Of a stretch of DNA of 64,000 nt, positions 25,342 through 34,868 are shown one piece after another (position 1 is the first letter of the stretch; each line of letters opens with the position of its first letter). The stretch is from Burkholderia sp. D-99 (GTDB lineage: Bacteria; Pseudomonadota; Gammaproteobacteria; Burkholderiales; Burkholderiaceae), in contig NZ_JAAOXM010000001.1 in assembly GCF_011605345.1 (NCBI RefSeq), positions 868,001 through 932,000 of the forward strand, in the 5' to 3' direction. Under the pieces are notes generated by a model that saw only the letters and a program-made list of their open reading frames with translations, was not told the DNA's origin and did no database searches. Position numbers and translations under genes: made by a program.

Positions 25342-26580
25342 TCAGCGCTCGGCAGCGGCGCGGTTGCGCGCCGCGAAGCGCGAACCTTCGCCTGCGCGCT
25401 GCCGCTCGCGCAGGCCGACCACCACCGCCAGGAACGCGACGCTCGCACCGGCCGTGACGACGATCATCGGGCGCGCGGTGCCGTCCGACAGCCACGCCAG
25501 CACGCCGCCGCACGCGGCCGTGATCGCCATCTGGACAAAGAAGAACAGCCCGGACGCGGTCCCGGCGATCGTCGTGTACGGCTGCATCACCGCGAACTGG
25601 CAGGCCGGGATCGCGATCCCGACCGCGATCATCACGAAGAACATCGGCACGACGAGCGCCGCCACCGCCGTCGGCGCGATCGCCCCGCCGACCCACAGCA
25701 CGGCGGCGCCGGCCAGATTGACGCCCGCCGCCACTGCGATGACCGAATCGGCCTTCCAGCGGGTGCCGGTCCGCGCGAACACGTTCGAGCCGATCAGGTA
25801 GCCGAGCACGGTCAGGCCGAAGATCGCGGCATACACCGGGCCGGATACGCCTCGTTGCCGCTGAAACAGTGTCGACGATTCCGCGATGAACGGGTAGTAC
25901 GTGCAGTACGCGAAACCGATGGCGAGCGAGTAGCGCAGGAAACGGCGCTCGCGCAACAGGCCGGCGTACGTCCGCAGGAGCCCCGCGCCCGGCACCGGCC
26001 GCGCGGCGCTTTCGCGGGTCTCCGGCAGGTAACGCAGCACCATCGCCGTCGCAACCAGCCCGCCTGCCGCCAGTAATCCGAACACGCCGCGCCATCCGAG
26101 CCACCCGGCCACCGCGCTGCCGGCCAGCGGCGCAATCACGGGCGACAGCGCCATGCCGGCCGAAATCCGGCCCAGCATCGTGGCCTGCATCGCGGCCGGG
26201 AAGCGCTCGCGCACGATCACCCGCCCGATCACCGTGCCGCAGCAGCCGCCCAAAGCCTGGAAGATGCGGGCGGTGACGATCGCCGCGATGCTGGTCGACC
26301 ACGCGCAGGCGACGCTCGCGACCACGTAGAGGCACAAGCCGCCGAGCAGGACGGGACGACGTCCGTAACGGTCGGACAACGGCCCCGACACCAGCATCGA
26401 CAACGCATAACCGACCATGTAGAGGGTCAGCGTGAGCTGCAACTGGGCGTCGGTGCCGTGCAGCGCGTCCGCCATCGCCGGCAGCGACGGCAGGTACGCA
26501 TCGATCGTGACCCGCGGCAGGCACACGACGAGCATCAACAGGAACAACCAGCCCCACTGGGGTAATGAACGCGTTTTCAT
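25342..26580 (-). CDS. Bcr/CflA-type MFS drug exporter
   Basis: 412 residues, 12 membrane helices. Motif A-like loop GPLSDRYGRRPVLLGG after helix 2, acidic TIDAYLPSLPAMADAL in the first periplasmic segment typical of Bcr/CflA exporters, and a central cytoplasmic loop around LPETRESAARPVPG. A proton-coupled exporter of drugs or metabolites such as bicyclomycin-like or sulfonamide compounds. It is divergent from a MocR-type regulator across 102 bp, so that regulator probably controls it (inference). Confidence 0.92.
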   Translation of the reverse strand: MKTRSLPQWGWLFLLMLVVCLPRVTIDAYLPSLPAMADALHGTDAQLQLTLTLYMVGYALSMLVSGPLSDRYGRRPVLLGGLCLYVVASVACAWSTSIAAIVTARIFQALGGCCGTVIGRVIVRERFPAAMQATMLGRISAGMALSPVIAPLAGSAVAGWLGWRGVFGLLAAGGLVATAMVLRYLPETRESAARPVPGAGLLRTYAGLLRERRFLRYSLAIGFAYCTYYPFIAESSTLFQRQRGVSGPVYAAIFGLTVLGYLIGSNVFARTGTRWKADSVIAVAAGVNLAGAAVLWVGGAIAPTAVAALVVPMFFVMIAVGIAIPACQFAVMQPYTTIAGTASGLFFFVQMAITAACGGVLAWLSDGTARPMIVVTAGASVAFLAVVVGLRERQRAGEGSRFAARNRAAAER

Positions 26581-26682
26581 GCGGTGAGCCCGTCTCCGGT
26601 CGGATTGATGTGGTCAACAGCAATCTAAGGTCAAAGTGATATAAGCTGAAGGGCCATTAAATCCGACATTGACTGGACCACT
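26581..26682. promoter_or_regulatory. Divergent promoter between MFS exporter and MocR regulator
   Basis: This 102-bp AT-richer spacer contains GTGGTCAA near 26611 and TGGACCAC near 26673, imperfectly inverted blocks flanking the regulator's likely promoter (GATATAAG at about 26637). MocR regulators bind paired sites in such divergent regions, so these are candidate half-sites. Confidence 0.4.
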
Positions 26683-28170
26683 ATGCCGCGAGGCAAAGCC
26701 GCGATTCCGCTGGATCTGCCGTGCCCTGCCGGGCTGTCCACGGGCAGCCCGCAGTCGAAGCAGGAGTGCATTGCCGACGCGCTGCGCGACGCGATCCTGA
26801 AGCGCCTGCTTCCCGGCGACAGCCCGCTGCCGTCCAGCCGCACCCTCGCGACGCGCTGGGGTGTCGCCCGGGGGACGGTCGAAGCGGCGTACGACCGGCT
26901 GTGCTCGGAGGGCTACATCGCCCGCGCGCAAGGGTCGGGGTCGCGGGTCTGCGCGGTGGTACCGGACAGCTATCTGCGCGCGGCCGCGCAGTCGCGCGAG
27001 AACGGCTCTCCCCCTTCCGGCGCGCGCCCCACACCGGCGCGCACGTCCGGCGCCGCCGCGCCGGAACAAGGCGTGCGCCCGGGCATCCCGTTCGTCGCGC
27101 GGCTTGCCGATCCCGGCCTGCTGCCGATGCAGCAATGGAAGAAGGCGCTCGGGGCAAGCCTGCTTGCCGCCACGGCGAACGACCTCGGGGCGACGCCGGC
27201 GCAAGGCGTCGAGGGCCTGCGCGACGAAATCGCCGCGTACCTGCGGGAATACCGCGGCATCCCGTGCAACGCCGGCGACATCTTCATCACGACCGGCATC
27301 CGCCATTCGATCGATCTCGTCGCACGCACGCTGCTCACGCCCGGCTCGACGGTGCTGATGGAGGATCCCGGCTACGCGTCGGCCTGGCAGATCTTCACGA
27401 TCGCGGGTGCGACCGTGATCGACGTGCCGGTCGATAGGGAAGGCATCGACACCGCGTCGCTCGACCGGCATCCCGATGCACGCGCAGCCTACGTGACGCC
27501 CGCCCATCAGGCGCCCCTCGGCGTCACGATGTCGGTGTCGCGCCGGCTCGAACTGCTCGACTGGGCGCAGCGCAACCGCGCGTGGATCATCGAGGACGAC
27601 TACGACGGCGAATTCAGCTACCAGACCGCCCCGCTGCCCGCGCTGAAATCGCTCGACGCGTGCGATCGCGTGATCTACTGCGGCTCGTTCAACAAGACGC
27701 TGTTCTCGGGGCTGCGCATCGGCTTCATGGTCGTGCCGGCGGAACTTCGGCCGGCGCTGTCGGCCGTGTGGCATGCGACCGCGCGCTCGGTCGGCGTGGC
27801 GCCCCAGCTGGCGCTGGCCCGCTTCATCGCGCACGGCGATTTTGCGAAGCACCTGCGCGCGGCGCGTCACGCCTACCGCCAGCGGCGCGACATCGTGCTC
27901 GACGAGTTGGCGAAACACGCCGGCGGACGGTACACGGTGTCCGGCGAACACGCGGGCTTTCATTTCGTGCTGTGGCTGCCGCCCGGGATGGACGACGCAA
28001 CGTATGTCGCGCAAGCCCAGGCGGACGGCGTCGAATTGCAGCCGGTCCGCGGATTCTGTCGAAGCGCCCGGTGCGAAGCAGGCGTCGTCGTCGGGTATGC
28101 CGCGCTGACGGCCGCGCACGCACGGCATGGCGGCCGGCTCCTCGGAAAGCTGCTCGCGCAACCCGCATAG
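26683..28170 (+). CDS. MocR/PdxR-type regulator (GntR HTH fused to aminotransferase fold)
   Basis: 495 residues. GntR winged HTH about 25-95 (LRDAILKRLLPGDSPLPSSRTLATRWGVARGTVEAAYDRL), a linker rich in Pro/Ala, then a fold-type-I aminotransferase domain with SIDLVARTLLTPG, EDPGYAS, EDDYDGEFSY and the PLP-lysine segment SFNKTLFSGLRIGF. MocR proteins use PLP or an amino-compound adduct as effector. Divergent orientation suggests control of the Bcr/CflA exporter rather than of pyridoxal synthesis genes, which are absent here. Confidence 0.92.
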   Translation: MPRGKAAIPLDLPCPAGLSTGSPQSKQECIADALRDAILKRLLPGDSPLPSSRTLATRWGVARGTVEAAYDRLCSEGYIARAQGSGSRVCAVVPDSYLRAAAQSRENGSPPSGARPTPARTSGAAAPEQGVRPGIPFVARLADPGLLPMQQWKKALGASLLAATANDLGATPAQGVEGLRDEIAAYLREYRGIPCNAGDIFITTGIRHSIDLVARTLLTPGSTVLMEDPGYASAWQIFTIAGATVIDVPVDREGIDTASLDRHPDARAAYVTPAHQAPLGVTMSVSRRLELLDWAQRNRAWIIEDDYDGEFSYQTAPLPALKSLDACDRVIYCGSFNKTLFSGLRIGFMVVPAELRPALSAVWHATARSVGVAPQLALARFIAHGDFAKHLRAARHAYRQRRDIVLDELAKHAGGRYTVSGEHAGFHFVLWLPPGMDDATYVAQAQADGVELQPVRGFCRSARCEAGVVVGYAALTAAHARHGGRLLGKLLAQPA

Positions 28171-28388
28171 GCGCCCTCGCCATCACTGCCGCTCCCCGCA
28201 GCAGCCCGCTTCCCTCCCTTGTCAGATCATGCCGCGCGCCGCGAAACGCGCGGCCGCCGCCGCTTCGACCTCGGGAAATCCATGACACAAAGGACGCGAT
28301 TGTGAACCGAAATGAAAGCAGGCTGAAAGTGCGCCGCAATTAACATCCGCTCCACTCGAACAACACCTAGACGTAACTGGAGGAAGAC

Positions 28389-29489
28389 ATGCCGTTTGCA
28401 CCGAAGCACCTCGCCGCCGCGCTGGCGGTCGTTCTGGGCACTGCCGCCGGCAGCGCCGCCGCGCAGGTTCCGGCCGGGTATCCGGGGAGTTACCAGGGCG
28501 TGATCGACGCCGCGAAGAAGGAAGGCAAGCTGATCGTCTACTCGACGACCGACACGGGCCTCGTGCGCCCGCTGATCAAGGACTTCGAAAGCCTGTACGG
28601 CGTCAAGGTCGAGTACAACGACATGAACAGCACCGAGCTGTACAACCGCTACATCAGCGAGAACGCGGCGAGCAGCACCAGCGCCGACGTGCTGTGGAGC
28701 TCGGCGATGGACCTGCAGGTCAAGCTCGTCAACGACGGCCTGATGGCGTCGTACGATTCGCCGGAAAGCCCGAACCTGCCGCAATGGTCGCAATACCAGA
28801 AGCAGGCGTACGGCACGACCTTCGAGCCGCTTGCGATCGTCTACAACAAGCGCCTGATCCCCGAGAACGAAGCGCCGACGACCCGCGCCGAGCTGATCAA
28901 GCTGCTCACCACCCAGGCCGACAAGTTCAAGGGCAAGGTCACGACCTACGACATCGAGAAATCGGGCGTGGGCTTCAACTACCTGACACAGGACGCGCAC
29001 GTGAACGAGAAGGTCACGTGGGAGCTCGTGAAGGCGATCGGCGCGACCGGCCCGAAGCTGCAGTCGAGCACGGGCGCGATGATGGAGCGGATCTCGTCGG
29101 GCGAGAACCTGATCGGCTACAACATCATCGGTTCGTATGCGTACGCAAAGGCGAAGAAGGACAAGTCGATCGGCTATGTGTTTCCGAAGGACTACACACA
29201 GGTCGTGAGCCGCCTCGCCACGGTGTCGAAGAAGGCGAAGAACCCGAACGCCGCGAAGCTGTGGGTCGACTACCTGCTGTCGAAGCGCGGCCAGACGCTG
29301 ATCGCGAACCAGGCCAACCTGTACGCGATCCGCGCGGACGTGACGGGCGAAACGTCGGCCGCGAGCCTGTCGAAGGAACTCGGCGATTCGCTGAAGCCGA
29401 TCCAGATCGGCACCGGCCTGCTCGTCTATCTCGACCAGTCGAAGCGGCTTGCCTTCCTGAAGCAATGGCAGCAGTCGATCAAGCGCTGA
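28389..29489 (+). CDS. AfuA/FbpA-type ABC substrate-binding protein
   Basis: 366 residues with a Sec signal peptide (cleavage about AAAQ at 25). The extracellular binding fold has EGKLIVYSTTDTGLVRPLIKDFESLYGVKVEY and ADVLWSSAMDLQVKLVNDGL near the start. The paired Tyr iron ligands characteristic of FbpA near the C-terminus are not evident, so the ligand need not be ferric iron; phosphonates, phosphorylated sugars or polyamine-like compounds are alternatives. A strong GGAGGAAG precedes the ATG at 28389. First gene of an importer operon with a fused double permease and an ATPase. Confidence 0.87.
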   Translation: MPFAPKHLAAALAVVLGTAAGSAAAQVPAGYPGSYQGVIDAAKKEGKLIVYSTTDTGLVRPLIKDFESLYGVKVEYNDMNSTELYNRYISENAASSTSADVLWSSAMDLQVKLVNDGLMASYDSPESPNLPQWSQYQKQAYGTTFEPLAIVYNKRLIPENEAPTTRAELIKLLTTQADKFKGKVTTYDIEKSGVGFNYLTQDAHVNEKVTWELVKAIGATGPKLQSSTGAMMERISSGENLIGYNIIGSYAYAKAKKDKSIGYVFPKDYTQVVSRLATVSKKAKNPNAAKLWVDYLLSKRGQTLIANQANLYAIRADVTGETSAASLSKELGDSLKPIQIGTGLLVYLDQSKRLAFLKQWQQSIKR

Positions 29490-29518
29490 TCCGCTGAGCA
29501 GCTGATCGGTTGACCCTC

Positions 29519-29548
29519 GGCCGCCCGCCACACACCGCGCGGGCGGCC
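29519..29548 (+). terminator. Intercistronic hairpin after the binding-protein gene
   Basis: Perfect 10-bp arms GGCCGCCCGC (29519-29528) and complement (29539-29548) lie 30 bp after the binding-protein stop and are followed by a pyrimidine stretch (CCTTCCCCTT). Such hairpins commonly reduce readthrough or stabilise the upstream message so that the binding protein is made in excess over the membrane subunits. Confidence 0.5.
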
Positions 29549-29573
29549 CCTTCCCCTTACCGACTTCCTAGAG

Positions 29574-29593
29574 GCGGCCATCCGGATGGCCGC
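29574..29593. promoter_or_regulatory. Perfect 20-bp palindrome before the permease start
   Basis: GCGGCCATCC followed directly by its reverse complement spans 29574-29593, ending 12 bp before the permease ATG, so it lies just upstream of or overlaps the ribosome-binding region. It could be an operator or an RNA hairpin that throttles translation; as RNA it could form a stem of up to about eight pairs. Confidence 0.45.
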
Positions 29594-29605
29594 AGGGGCG
29601 AACTC

Positions 29606-31378
29606 ATGCTTTCAACCAGTACACGCGGAACGGCGCCGGTCGTTCCGCCCTCTACCGGCCAGGGCAGCGCGATTCCCGCGTTGCCGGTCAACAGCCTGCA
29701 GCCGCTGGCCGGCATGCTGCGCTGGATCGTCGTCGCGGTGCTGACCATCGCGGTCGCGCTGCCGCTCGGCTTCATCCTGTTCCAGAGCCTGCTGTCCGCG
29801 CCGTTCTTCGATGCGAACAAGGCACTCGGCATCGAAGGTTTCCGCTTCATCTTCAACGATCCCGACTTCTGGTCGGCCGTGAAGAACTCGTTCATCATCG
29901 CCGGCGGGATGCTGTTCATCTCGATCCCGCTCGGCGGCATCCTCGCGTTCCTGATGGTGCGCACCGACCTGCCCGGCCGCCGCTGGCTCGAACCGCTGCT
30001 GCTCACGCCCGTGTTCGTGTCGCCGATGGTGCTCGCGTTCGGCTACGTGGTCGCGGCCGGCCCGGTCGGCTTCTACTCGGTGTGGTTCAAGGAACTGTTC
30101 GGGGTGCAGAACGTGCCCTGGAACGTGTACTCGATCTTCGCGATCACGGTGATCGTCGGCCTCACGCACGTGCCGCACGTGTACCTGTATTCGTCGGCCG
30201 CGCTGCGCAACCTCGGCTCGGACGTCGAGGAAGCCGCGCGCGTGGCGGGCGCCCGCCCGTTCCGCGTCGCGCTCGACGTGAGCCTGCCGATGACGATGCC
30301 CGCGCTGCTGTTCGCCGGCGTGCTCGTGTTCTTCCTCGGCTTCGAGGTGTTCGGGCTGCCGCTCGTGCTCGGCGATCCGGAAGGCCACCTCGTGCTCGCG
30401 ACCTACCTGTACAAGCTGACCAACAAGCTTGGCGTGCCGTCGTATCACCTGATGGCCGCGGTCGCGGTGTGCATCGTCGCGATCACGTTTCCGCTCGTGC
30501 TGCTGCAGCGCCGACTGCTGAAGACCGCGAACCGCTTCGTCACCGTGAAGGGCAAGGCCGGCCGCGCGACGGTGCTGCCGCTCGGCGTGTGGCGCTGGGT
30601 CGCGCTCGCGATCGTCGCGCTGTGGCTGATGCTGACGGTGATCGTGCCGATCTCGGGCATCGTGCTGCGTGCGTTCGTGACCAACTGGGGCGAAGGCGTC
30701 GCGCTCGCCGAGGTGCTCACGCTGTCGAACTTCATCGAGCTGTTCGAGCAGGACAACCTGGTACGCGCGATCGTCAACACGCTCGGCATCGGCGTGATCG
30801 GCGGTGCGCTCGCGGTCGGCTTCTACTCGCTCGTCGCGTTCGCTGGCCACCGCCGCCCCGACTGGGCCACCAAGCTGCTCGACTACCTCGTGCTGCTGCC
30901 GCGCGCGGTGCCCGGCCTGCTCGCCGGCCTCGCCTTCCTGTGGATCTTCCTGTTCGTCCCGGGCCTGCGCGAGCTGAAGAACTCGATGTGGAGCATCTGG
31001 ATCGCGTACACGGTCGTGTGGCTCGCGTACGGGATGCGGCTCATCCAGAGCGCGCTGCTGCAGGTCGGCCCCGAGCTCGAGGAAGCCGGCCGCAGCGTCG
31101 GGGCGACCCGCAGCCGCGTGTCGCTCGACGTGACGTTGCCGCTCGTGCGTTTCGGCCTGCTCGCCGCGTGGCTCCTGATCTTCATGATCTTCGAGCGCGA
31201 ATACTCGACGGCCGTCTACCTGCTGTCGCCCGGCACCGAAGTGATCGGCGCGCTGCTCGTGTCGCTGTGGGCGACCGGCGCCGTCGACCAGGTCGCCGCG
31301 CTCTCTGTCATCAACATCGCGATGGTCGGCGCCGGTCTCGGCGTGGCCCTGCGTTTCGGAGTGAAACTTCATGGATAA
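29606..31378 (+). CDS. Double-length iron/phosphonate-type ABC permease
   Basis: 590 residues, two fused BPD_transp_1 units as in FbpB/AfuB. Unit 1 (about 45-290) carries the EAA loop VEEAARVAGARPFRVALDVSLPM; unit 2 (about 330-585) carries LEEAGRSVGATRSRVSLDVTLPL. About 12 membrane helices. The ATG at 29606 follows AGGGGCG; a 32-codon extension upstream falls in the hairpin region and is discounted. The stop overlaps the ATPase gene by eight bases. Confidence 0.93.
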   Translation: MLSTSTRGTAPVVPPSTGQGSAIPALPVNSLQPLAGMLRWIVVAVLTIAVALPLGFILFQSLLSAPFFDANKALGIEGFRFIFNDPDFWSAVKNSFIIAGGMLFISIPLGGILAFLMVRTDLPGRRWLEPLLLTPVFVSPMVLAFGYVVAAGPVGFYSVWFKELFGVQNVPWNVYSIFAITVIVGLTHVPHVYLYSSAALRNLGSDVEEAARVAGARPFRVALDVSLPMTMPALLFAGVLVFFLGFEVFGLPLVLGDPEGHLVLATYLYKLTNKLGVPSYHLMAAVAVCIVAITFPLVLLQRRLLKTANRFVTVKGKAGRATVLPLGVWRWVALAIVALWLMLTVIVPISGIVLRAFVTNWGEGVALAEVLTLSNFIELFEQDNLVRAIVNTLGIGVIGGALAVGFYSLVAFAGHRRPDWATKLLDYLVLLPRAVPGLLAGLAFLWIFLFVPGLRELKNSMWSIWIAYTVVWLAYGMRLIQSALLQVGPELEEAGRSVGATRSRVSLDVTLPLVRFGLLAAWLLIFMIFEREYSTAVYLLSPGTEVIGALLVSLWATGAVDQVAALSVINIAMVGAGLGVALRFGVKLHG

Positions 31379-32438
31379 GCTCATCGTCGACGACCTGCAC
31401 CTCAGCTACGGCGCCAATCCGATCCTCAAGGGCGTGTCGTTCGAACTGAAGGCCGGCGAAGTCGTGTGCCTGCTCGGCGCGTCGGGCAGCGGCAAGACCA
31501 CGCTGCTGCGCGCGGTGGCCGGCCTCGAACAGCCATCCGACGGCCGCATCCAGCTCGACGACCGCGTGTTCTTCGACGGCGCGCAGCGCGTCGACCTGCC
31601 CGTCGAGCAGCGCTCGCTCGGCCTCGTGTTCCAGTCGTACGCGCTGTGGCCGCACCGCACCGTCGCCGAGAACGTCGGCTACGGGCTGAAGCTGCGCCGC
31701 GTGGCGCCTGCCGAACAGAAGCGCCGCGTGCAGACCGCGCTCGACCAGCTCGGCCTCGGCCATCTCGCGGAACGCTTTCCGCACCAGTTGTCGGGCGGCC
31801 AGCAGCAGCGCGTCGCGATTGCGCGCGCGCTCGTCTACAACCCGCCGGTGATCCTGCTCGACGAACCGCTGTCGAACCTCGACGCGAAGCTGCGCGAGGA
31901 AGCGCGCGCGTGGCTGCGCGAGCTGATCGTGTCGCTCGGGTTGTCCGCCCTGTGCGTGACGCACGACCAGACCGAAGCGATGGCGATGTCCGACCGCATC
32001 CTGCTGCTGCGCAACGGCCGCATCGAGCAGGAAGGCACGCCGGCCGAGCTGTACGGCGCGCCTCGCTCGCTGTACACGGCCGAGTTCATGGGCAGCAACA
32101 ACCGGATCGACGCGCGCGTCGCGGCCGTCGACGGCGAACGCGTGACGCTCGCCGGCGACGGCTGGGAACTGCAGGCGCTCGCCCGCGACACGTTCGCGCC
32201 CGGTCAGGACGCGCAGGCCGTGATCCGCCTCGAACGCGTGCAGGTCGCCGACGGCCCGGGCGCGAACCGGCTGCAGGCCGATCTCGTCACGTCGATGTAT
32301 CTCGGCGACCGTTGGGAATACCTGTTCCATTGCGGCGAGATGCGCCTGCGCGCGTTCGGCCACGTGCCGCGCGCAGCGGGCAAGCACTGGATCGAATTCC
32401 CGACCAACGACTGCTGGGCGTTCGCGAAAGCGGGCTGA
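31371..32438 (+). CDS. FbpC/AfuC/PotA-type ABC ATPase
   Basis: 355 residues. Walker [10 protein letters not shown] (about 38-46), Q-loop [13 protein letters not shown], signature LSGGQQQR, Walker [19 protein letters not shown]-loop [12 protein letters not shown], and a C-terminal TOBE-like regulatory domain (about 240-350). These CUT1/MOI-type ATPases energise the double permease upstream; start overlaps the permease stop. Substrate not determined by sequence. Confidence 0.93.
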   Translation: MDKLIVDDLHLSYGANPILKGVSFELKAGEVVCLLGASGSGKTTLLRAVAGLEQPSDGRIQLDDRVFFDGAQRVDLPVEQRSLGLVFQSYALWPHRTVAENVGYGLKLRRVAPAEQKRRVQTALDQLGLGHLAERFPHQLSGGQQQRVAIARALVYNPPVILLDEPLSNLDAKLREEARAWLRELIVSLGLSALCVTHDQTEAMAMSDRILLLRNGRIEQEGTPAELYGAPRSLYTAEFMGSNNRIDARVAAVDGERVTLAGDGWELQALARDTFAPGQDAQAVIRLERVQVADGPGANRLQADLVTSMYLGDRWEYLFHCGEMRLRAFGHVPRAAGKHWIEFPTNDCWAFAKAG

Positions 32439-32439
32439 C

Positions 32440-32463
32440 CGGCGCGCGGCGGCCCGCGCGCCG
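32440..32463 (+). terminator. GC-rich hairpin after the importer operon
   Basis: Perfect 10-bp stem (32440-32449 with 32454-32463, loop of four) starts right after the ATPase stop. There is no downstream T-run, so it may be rho-assisted termination or simply mRNA protection before the porin gene. Confidence 0.4.
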
Positions 32464-32599
32464 CCGCGCAGGCATTTCAGCGCGTATCCCGTTTCGATTT
32501 CGCACCTGGTTCGGCGGGCGCTTCACGGCGTCCGCCGTGGCGTGCTGCGCGCTGCGTATCCGTTTCACCCAACTCACAAGAACCAAGGAGACACCGTCA

Positions 32600-33691
32600 A
32601 TGAAGTCACGCGCAGAACGTACCCTTCGCACCGCCGTCCTGACCGGATCGGCGGCCGTCGCCGGCCTCGCGGCGGGCGCCGCGCACGCGCAGTCGTCGGT
32701 CACGATGTACGGGATCATGGATGCCGGCATCGAGTACACGAACCACGCGGCGCCGGAGGGCGGCAGTTCGGTCAAGCTGAAGTCGGGCAACAAGAATACG
32801 TCGCGCTGGGGCCTGCGCGGCGTCGAGGATCTCGGCGGCGGGCTGAAGGCCGTGTTCCGCCTCGAAAGCGGGATCGATCTCGCGAACGGCGCATTCGACG
32901 ACGGCCCCGACTCGATCTTCGCGCGCCGCGCGACGGTCGGCCTGAAAGGCAAATGGGGCGAACTGACGCTCGGCCGCAACTACACCGTCACGTACGACTA
33001 CATGCTGCCGTTCGACCCGATGGGTTACGCGCAGAACTACTCGTGGGCGACGTCGTCGATGGCCACCGGCGGCCGCAAGGACGGCATGTTCACGCGCTCG
33101 TCGAACGCCGTGCGCTACGACGGCGAATTCAGCGGCGTCAAGTTCGGCGCGATGTACGGCTTCGGCAACGTGCCGGGCAGCGTGAAGACCAGCTCGAAAT
33201 ACGACTTCGCGCTCGGCTACGAGAAAGGCCCGTTTGCGGCGGTCGTCACGTTCGACCGGCAGAACGGCGCGGCCGACAGCGTCACGCCTGCCGATACCGT
33301 CAACTATATCCAGGGCATCCACGCGGGCCTGAGCTACGACTTCGGCAACCTGAAGACGATGGCCGGCTATCGCAACTACAAGCGCACGTTCCGCACCACG
33401 GCAGCGAACCAGTTGAGCGACACTTACTGGGTCGGCGGGTCGTATCAATTCACGCCGGCGTTCTCGCTGATCGCGGCCGTCTATCACCAGAACGTCAAGG
33501 GCGGCAGCGATGCCGATCCGACGCTGGTGTCGATGCGCGCGAACTACGCGCTGTCGAAGCGCACGGTGCTGTATGCAGCCGGCGCGTTCGCGATCGCGAA
33601 ACACGACCAGAAGGTCGGCGTGTCGCGTGATTTCGCGGGCTACGGCACCACGCAGGTTGGTGTCACGGCGGGGATTCAGCAGCGGTTCTGA
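32600..33691 (+). CDS. General porin (gram_neg_porin), second in window
   Basis: 363 residues from the ATG at 32600, preceded by AAGGAG. Signal peptide of 30 residues (cleavage after AHA), mature start QSSVTMYGIMDAGIEYTNHA, alternating beta strands, the loop-3-side motif ELTLGRNYTVTYDYMLPFDPMG, and terminal Phe (AGIQQRF). It follows the AfuABC-like importer by 160 bp in the same direction and may supply its outer-membrane entry (inference). Distinct from the porin at 5.1-6.3 kb in length and loops. Confidence 0.94.
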   Translation: MKSRAERTLRTAVLTGSAAVAGLAAGAAHAQSSVTMYGIMDAGIEYTNHAAPEGGSSVKLKSGNKNTSRWGLRGVEDLGGGLKAVFRLESGIDLANGAFDDGPDSIFARRATVGLKGKWGELTLGRNYTVTYDYMLPFDPMGYAQNYSWATSSMATGGRKDGMFTRSSNAVRYDGEFSGVKFGAMYGFGNVPGSVKTSSKYDFALGYEKGPFAAVVTFDRQNGAADSVTPADTVNYIQGIHAGLSYDFGNLKTMAGYRNYKRTFRTTAANQLSDTYWVGGSYQFTPAFSLIAAVYHQNVKGGSDADPTLVSMRANYALSKRTVLYAAGAFAIAKHDQKVGVSRDFAGYGTTQVGVTAGIQQRF

Positions 33692-33702
33692 GTTTGGCGC
33701 GG

Positions 33703-33741
33703 CGGGCGGCGGGCGATCTTCGTGTCGCGCCGCCCGTTTTT
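33703..33741 (+). terminator. Intrinsic terminator after the second porin
   Basis: Arms 33703-33716 and 33725-33736 pair along 12 bp with one two-base bulge around an 8-nt loop, directly followed by five T (33737-33741). It lies 12 bp after the porin stop. Confidence 0.8.
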
Positions 33742-33859
33742 CGCGGTTGATTACGCATGTGCCACCCTGCTTCGCATCCGTCGCACACGTCAGCGTGACG
33801 ACGGATGCTCGGCTGCCTTCGCCAGCGCACACGACGCCCCCTCCGCGGCCCTTGGCCGG

Positions 33860-34822
33860 TCACTCACCGTGCATCGTGAACACCGGGCGCACCAGACTGT
33901 TCACATCGCTCCAGTGTTCACCGACCGCCGACAACGGTACGGTGCGCGTTTCGAGTGCCAGCCCCGCTGGGCCGGCCGCGTCGAACACGCCGCGCACCGA
34001 CGCCAGCAAACGCTGGAGGGACACGCTGCCGATGCCACTGCCCATCAGTTCGATCGCGGTTGCCCGCAATACGGCACCCGGCAGCAGCACGTCCGCGCCG
34101 CCGATCGAGCCGATCTGCACGAAGCGCAGCCGGCGGCCATCCGGCGTCGCCTTCGCGGCGGCTACCAGCAGCGCCTGCGCGCTGGCCCCCCACAGATAAT
34201 CGAGCACGACATCCACGCCTTCGCGGAAATGCGGTTCGAGCGCACGCGCCAGATGCGCGTCGTCCTGCTGCAGCGACACGACGGCATCCGCGCCGGCGTT
34301 AAGCAAGGCCTGCAACGCAGCCGCGTTGCGCCCCGTCGCGATTACCTTCGCGGCGCCGAGATGTTTCGCGATCCGCACTGCCAGCCGCCCTGACGCGCCC
34401 GTCGCACCGTTGACGAGCACCGTCTCGCCCGCGACAAGCCGTGCACGCTCGGTCAGCGCTGCCCACGACGACATCCCCGGAATCGCGATCGCGGCAGCCG
34501 TGACATCGTCGAGCGTATCCGGCAGCGGCACGCACTGCGTATCGGGCGCGATCGTGCGTTCGGCCATCGCGCCGAACGGCGCAGGCGCACCGAAGAAGTA
34601 GACGCGTCGACCATCGTCGAGACGGCCGACACCGTCGACGCCAACGACGAACGGATAGCGTGCGTCCGACGAGTAATGCGTGCCGGACGCACGCGCCTGC
34701 GCGATCCGGCTCAATGCGGACGCGGTCACGTCGATCAGGCAGTGGCCCGGCATCGCGCTCGGCGCATCGAATTCCATATGAACGGGACGCTCGCCGGCGC
34801 CCGTCACGACTGCTGCTTTCAT
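33860..34822 (-). CDS. Zinc-less medium-chain alcohol dehydrogenase / quinone oxidoreductase-like
   Basis: 320 residues from the ATG at 34822. GroES-like N-terminal domain (KAAVVTGAGERPVHMEF), then a Rossmann domain with VNGATGASGRLAVRIAKHLGAAKVIATGR, the nucleotide motif of quinone-oxidoreductase-like MDRs. No structural-zinc cysteine cluster is present. NADPH-dependent reduction of quinones or activated alkenes is the usual activity. It lies 46 bp downstream of an 83-codon gene in the same direction; both are divergent from an AraC regulator that probably controls them. Confidence 0.88.
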   Translation of the reverse strand: MKAAVVTGAGERPVHMEFDAPSAMPGHCLIDVTASALSRIAQARASGTHYSSDARYPFVVGVDGVGRLDDGRRVYFFGAPAPFGAMAERTIAPDTQCVPLPDTLDDVTAAAIAIPGMSSWAALTERARLVAGETVLVNGATGASGRLAVRIAKHLGAAKVIATGRNAAALQALLNAGADAVVSLQQDDAHLARALEPHFREGVDVVLDYLWGASAQALLVAAAKATPDGRRLRFVQIGSIGGADVLLPGAVLRATAIELMGSGIGSVSLQRLLASVRGVFDAAGPAGLALETRTVPLSAVGEHWSDVNSLVRPVFTMHGE

Positions 34823-34868
34823 GGTGACTCCTTGATTCGGGGATCTCGATCGACGGTTCCGGTGCGCA

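Noticed and set aside
28389..32438. Assignment of the importer to ferric iron
   Set aside because: The double permease fits FbpB, but the Tyr pair expected in an FbpA receptor was not found, so the substrate is left open.
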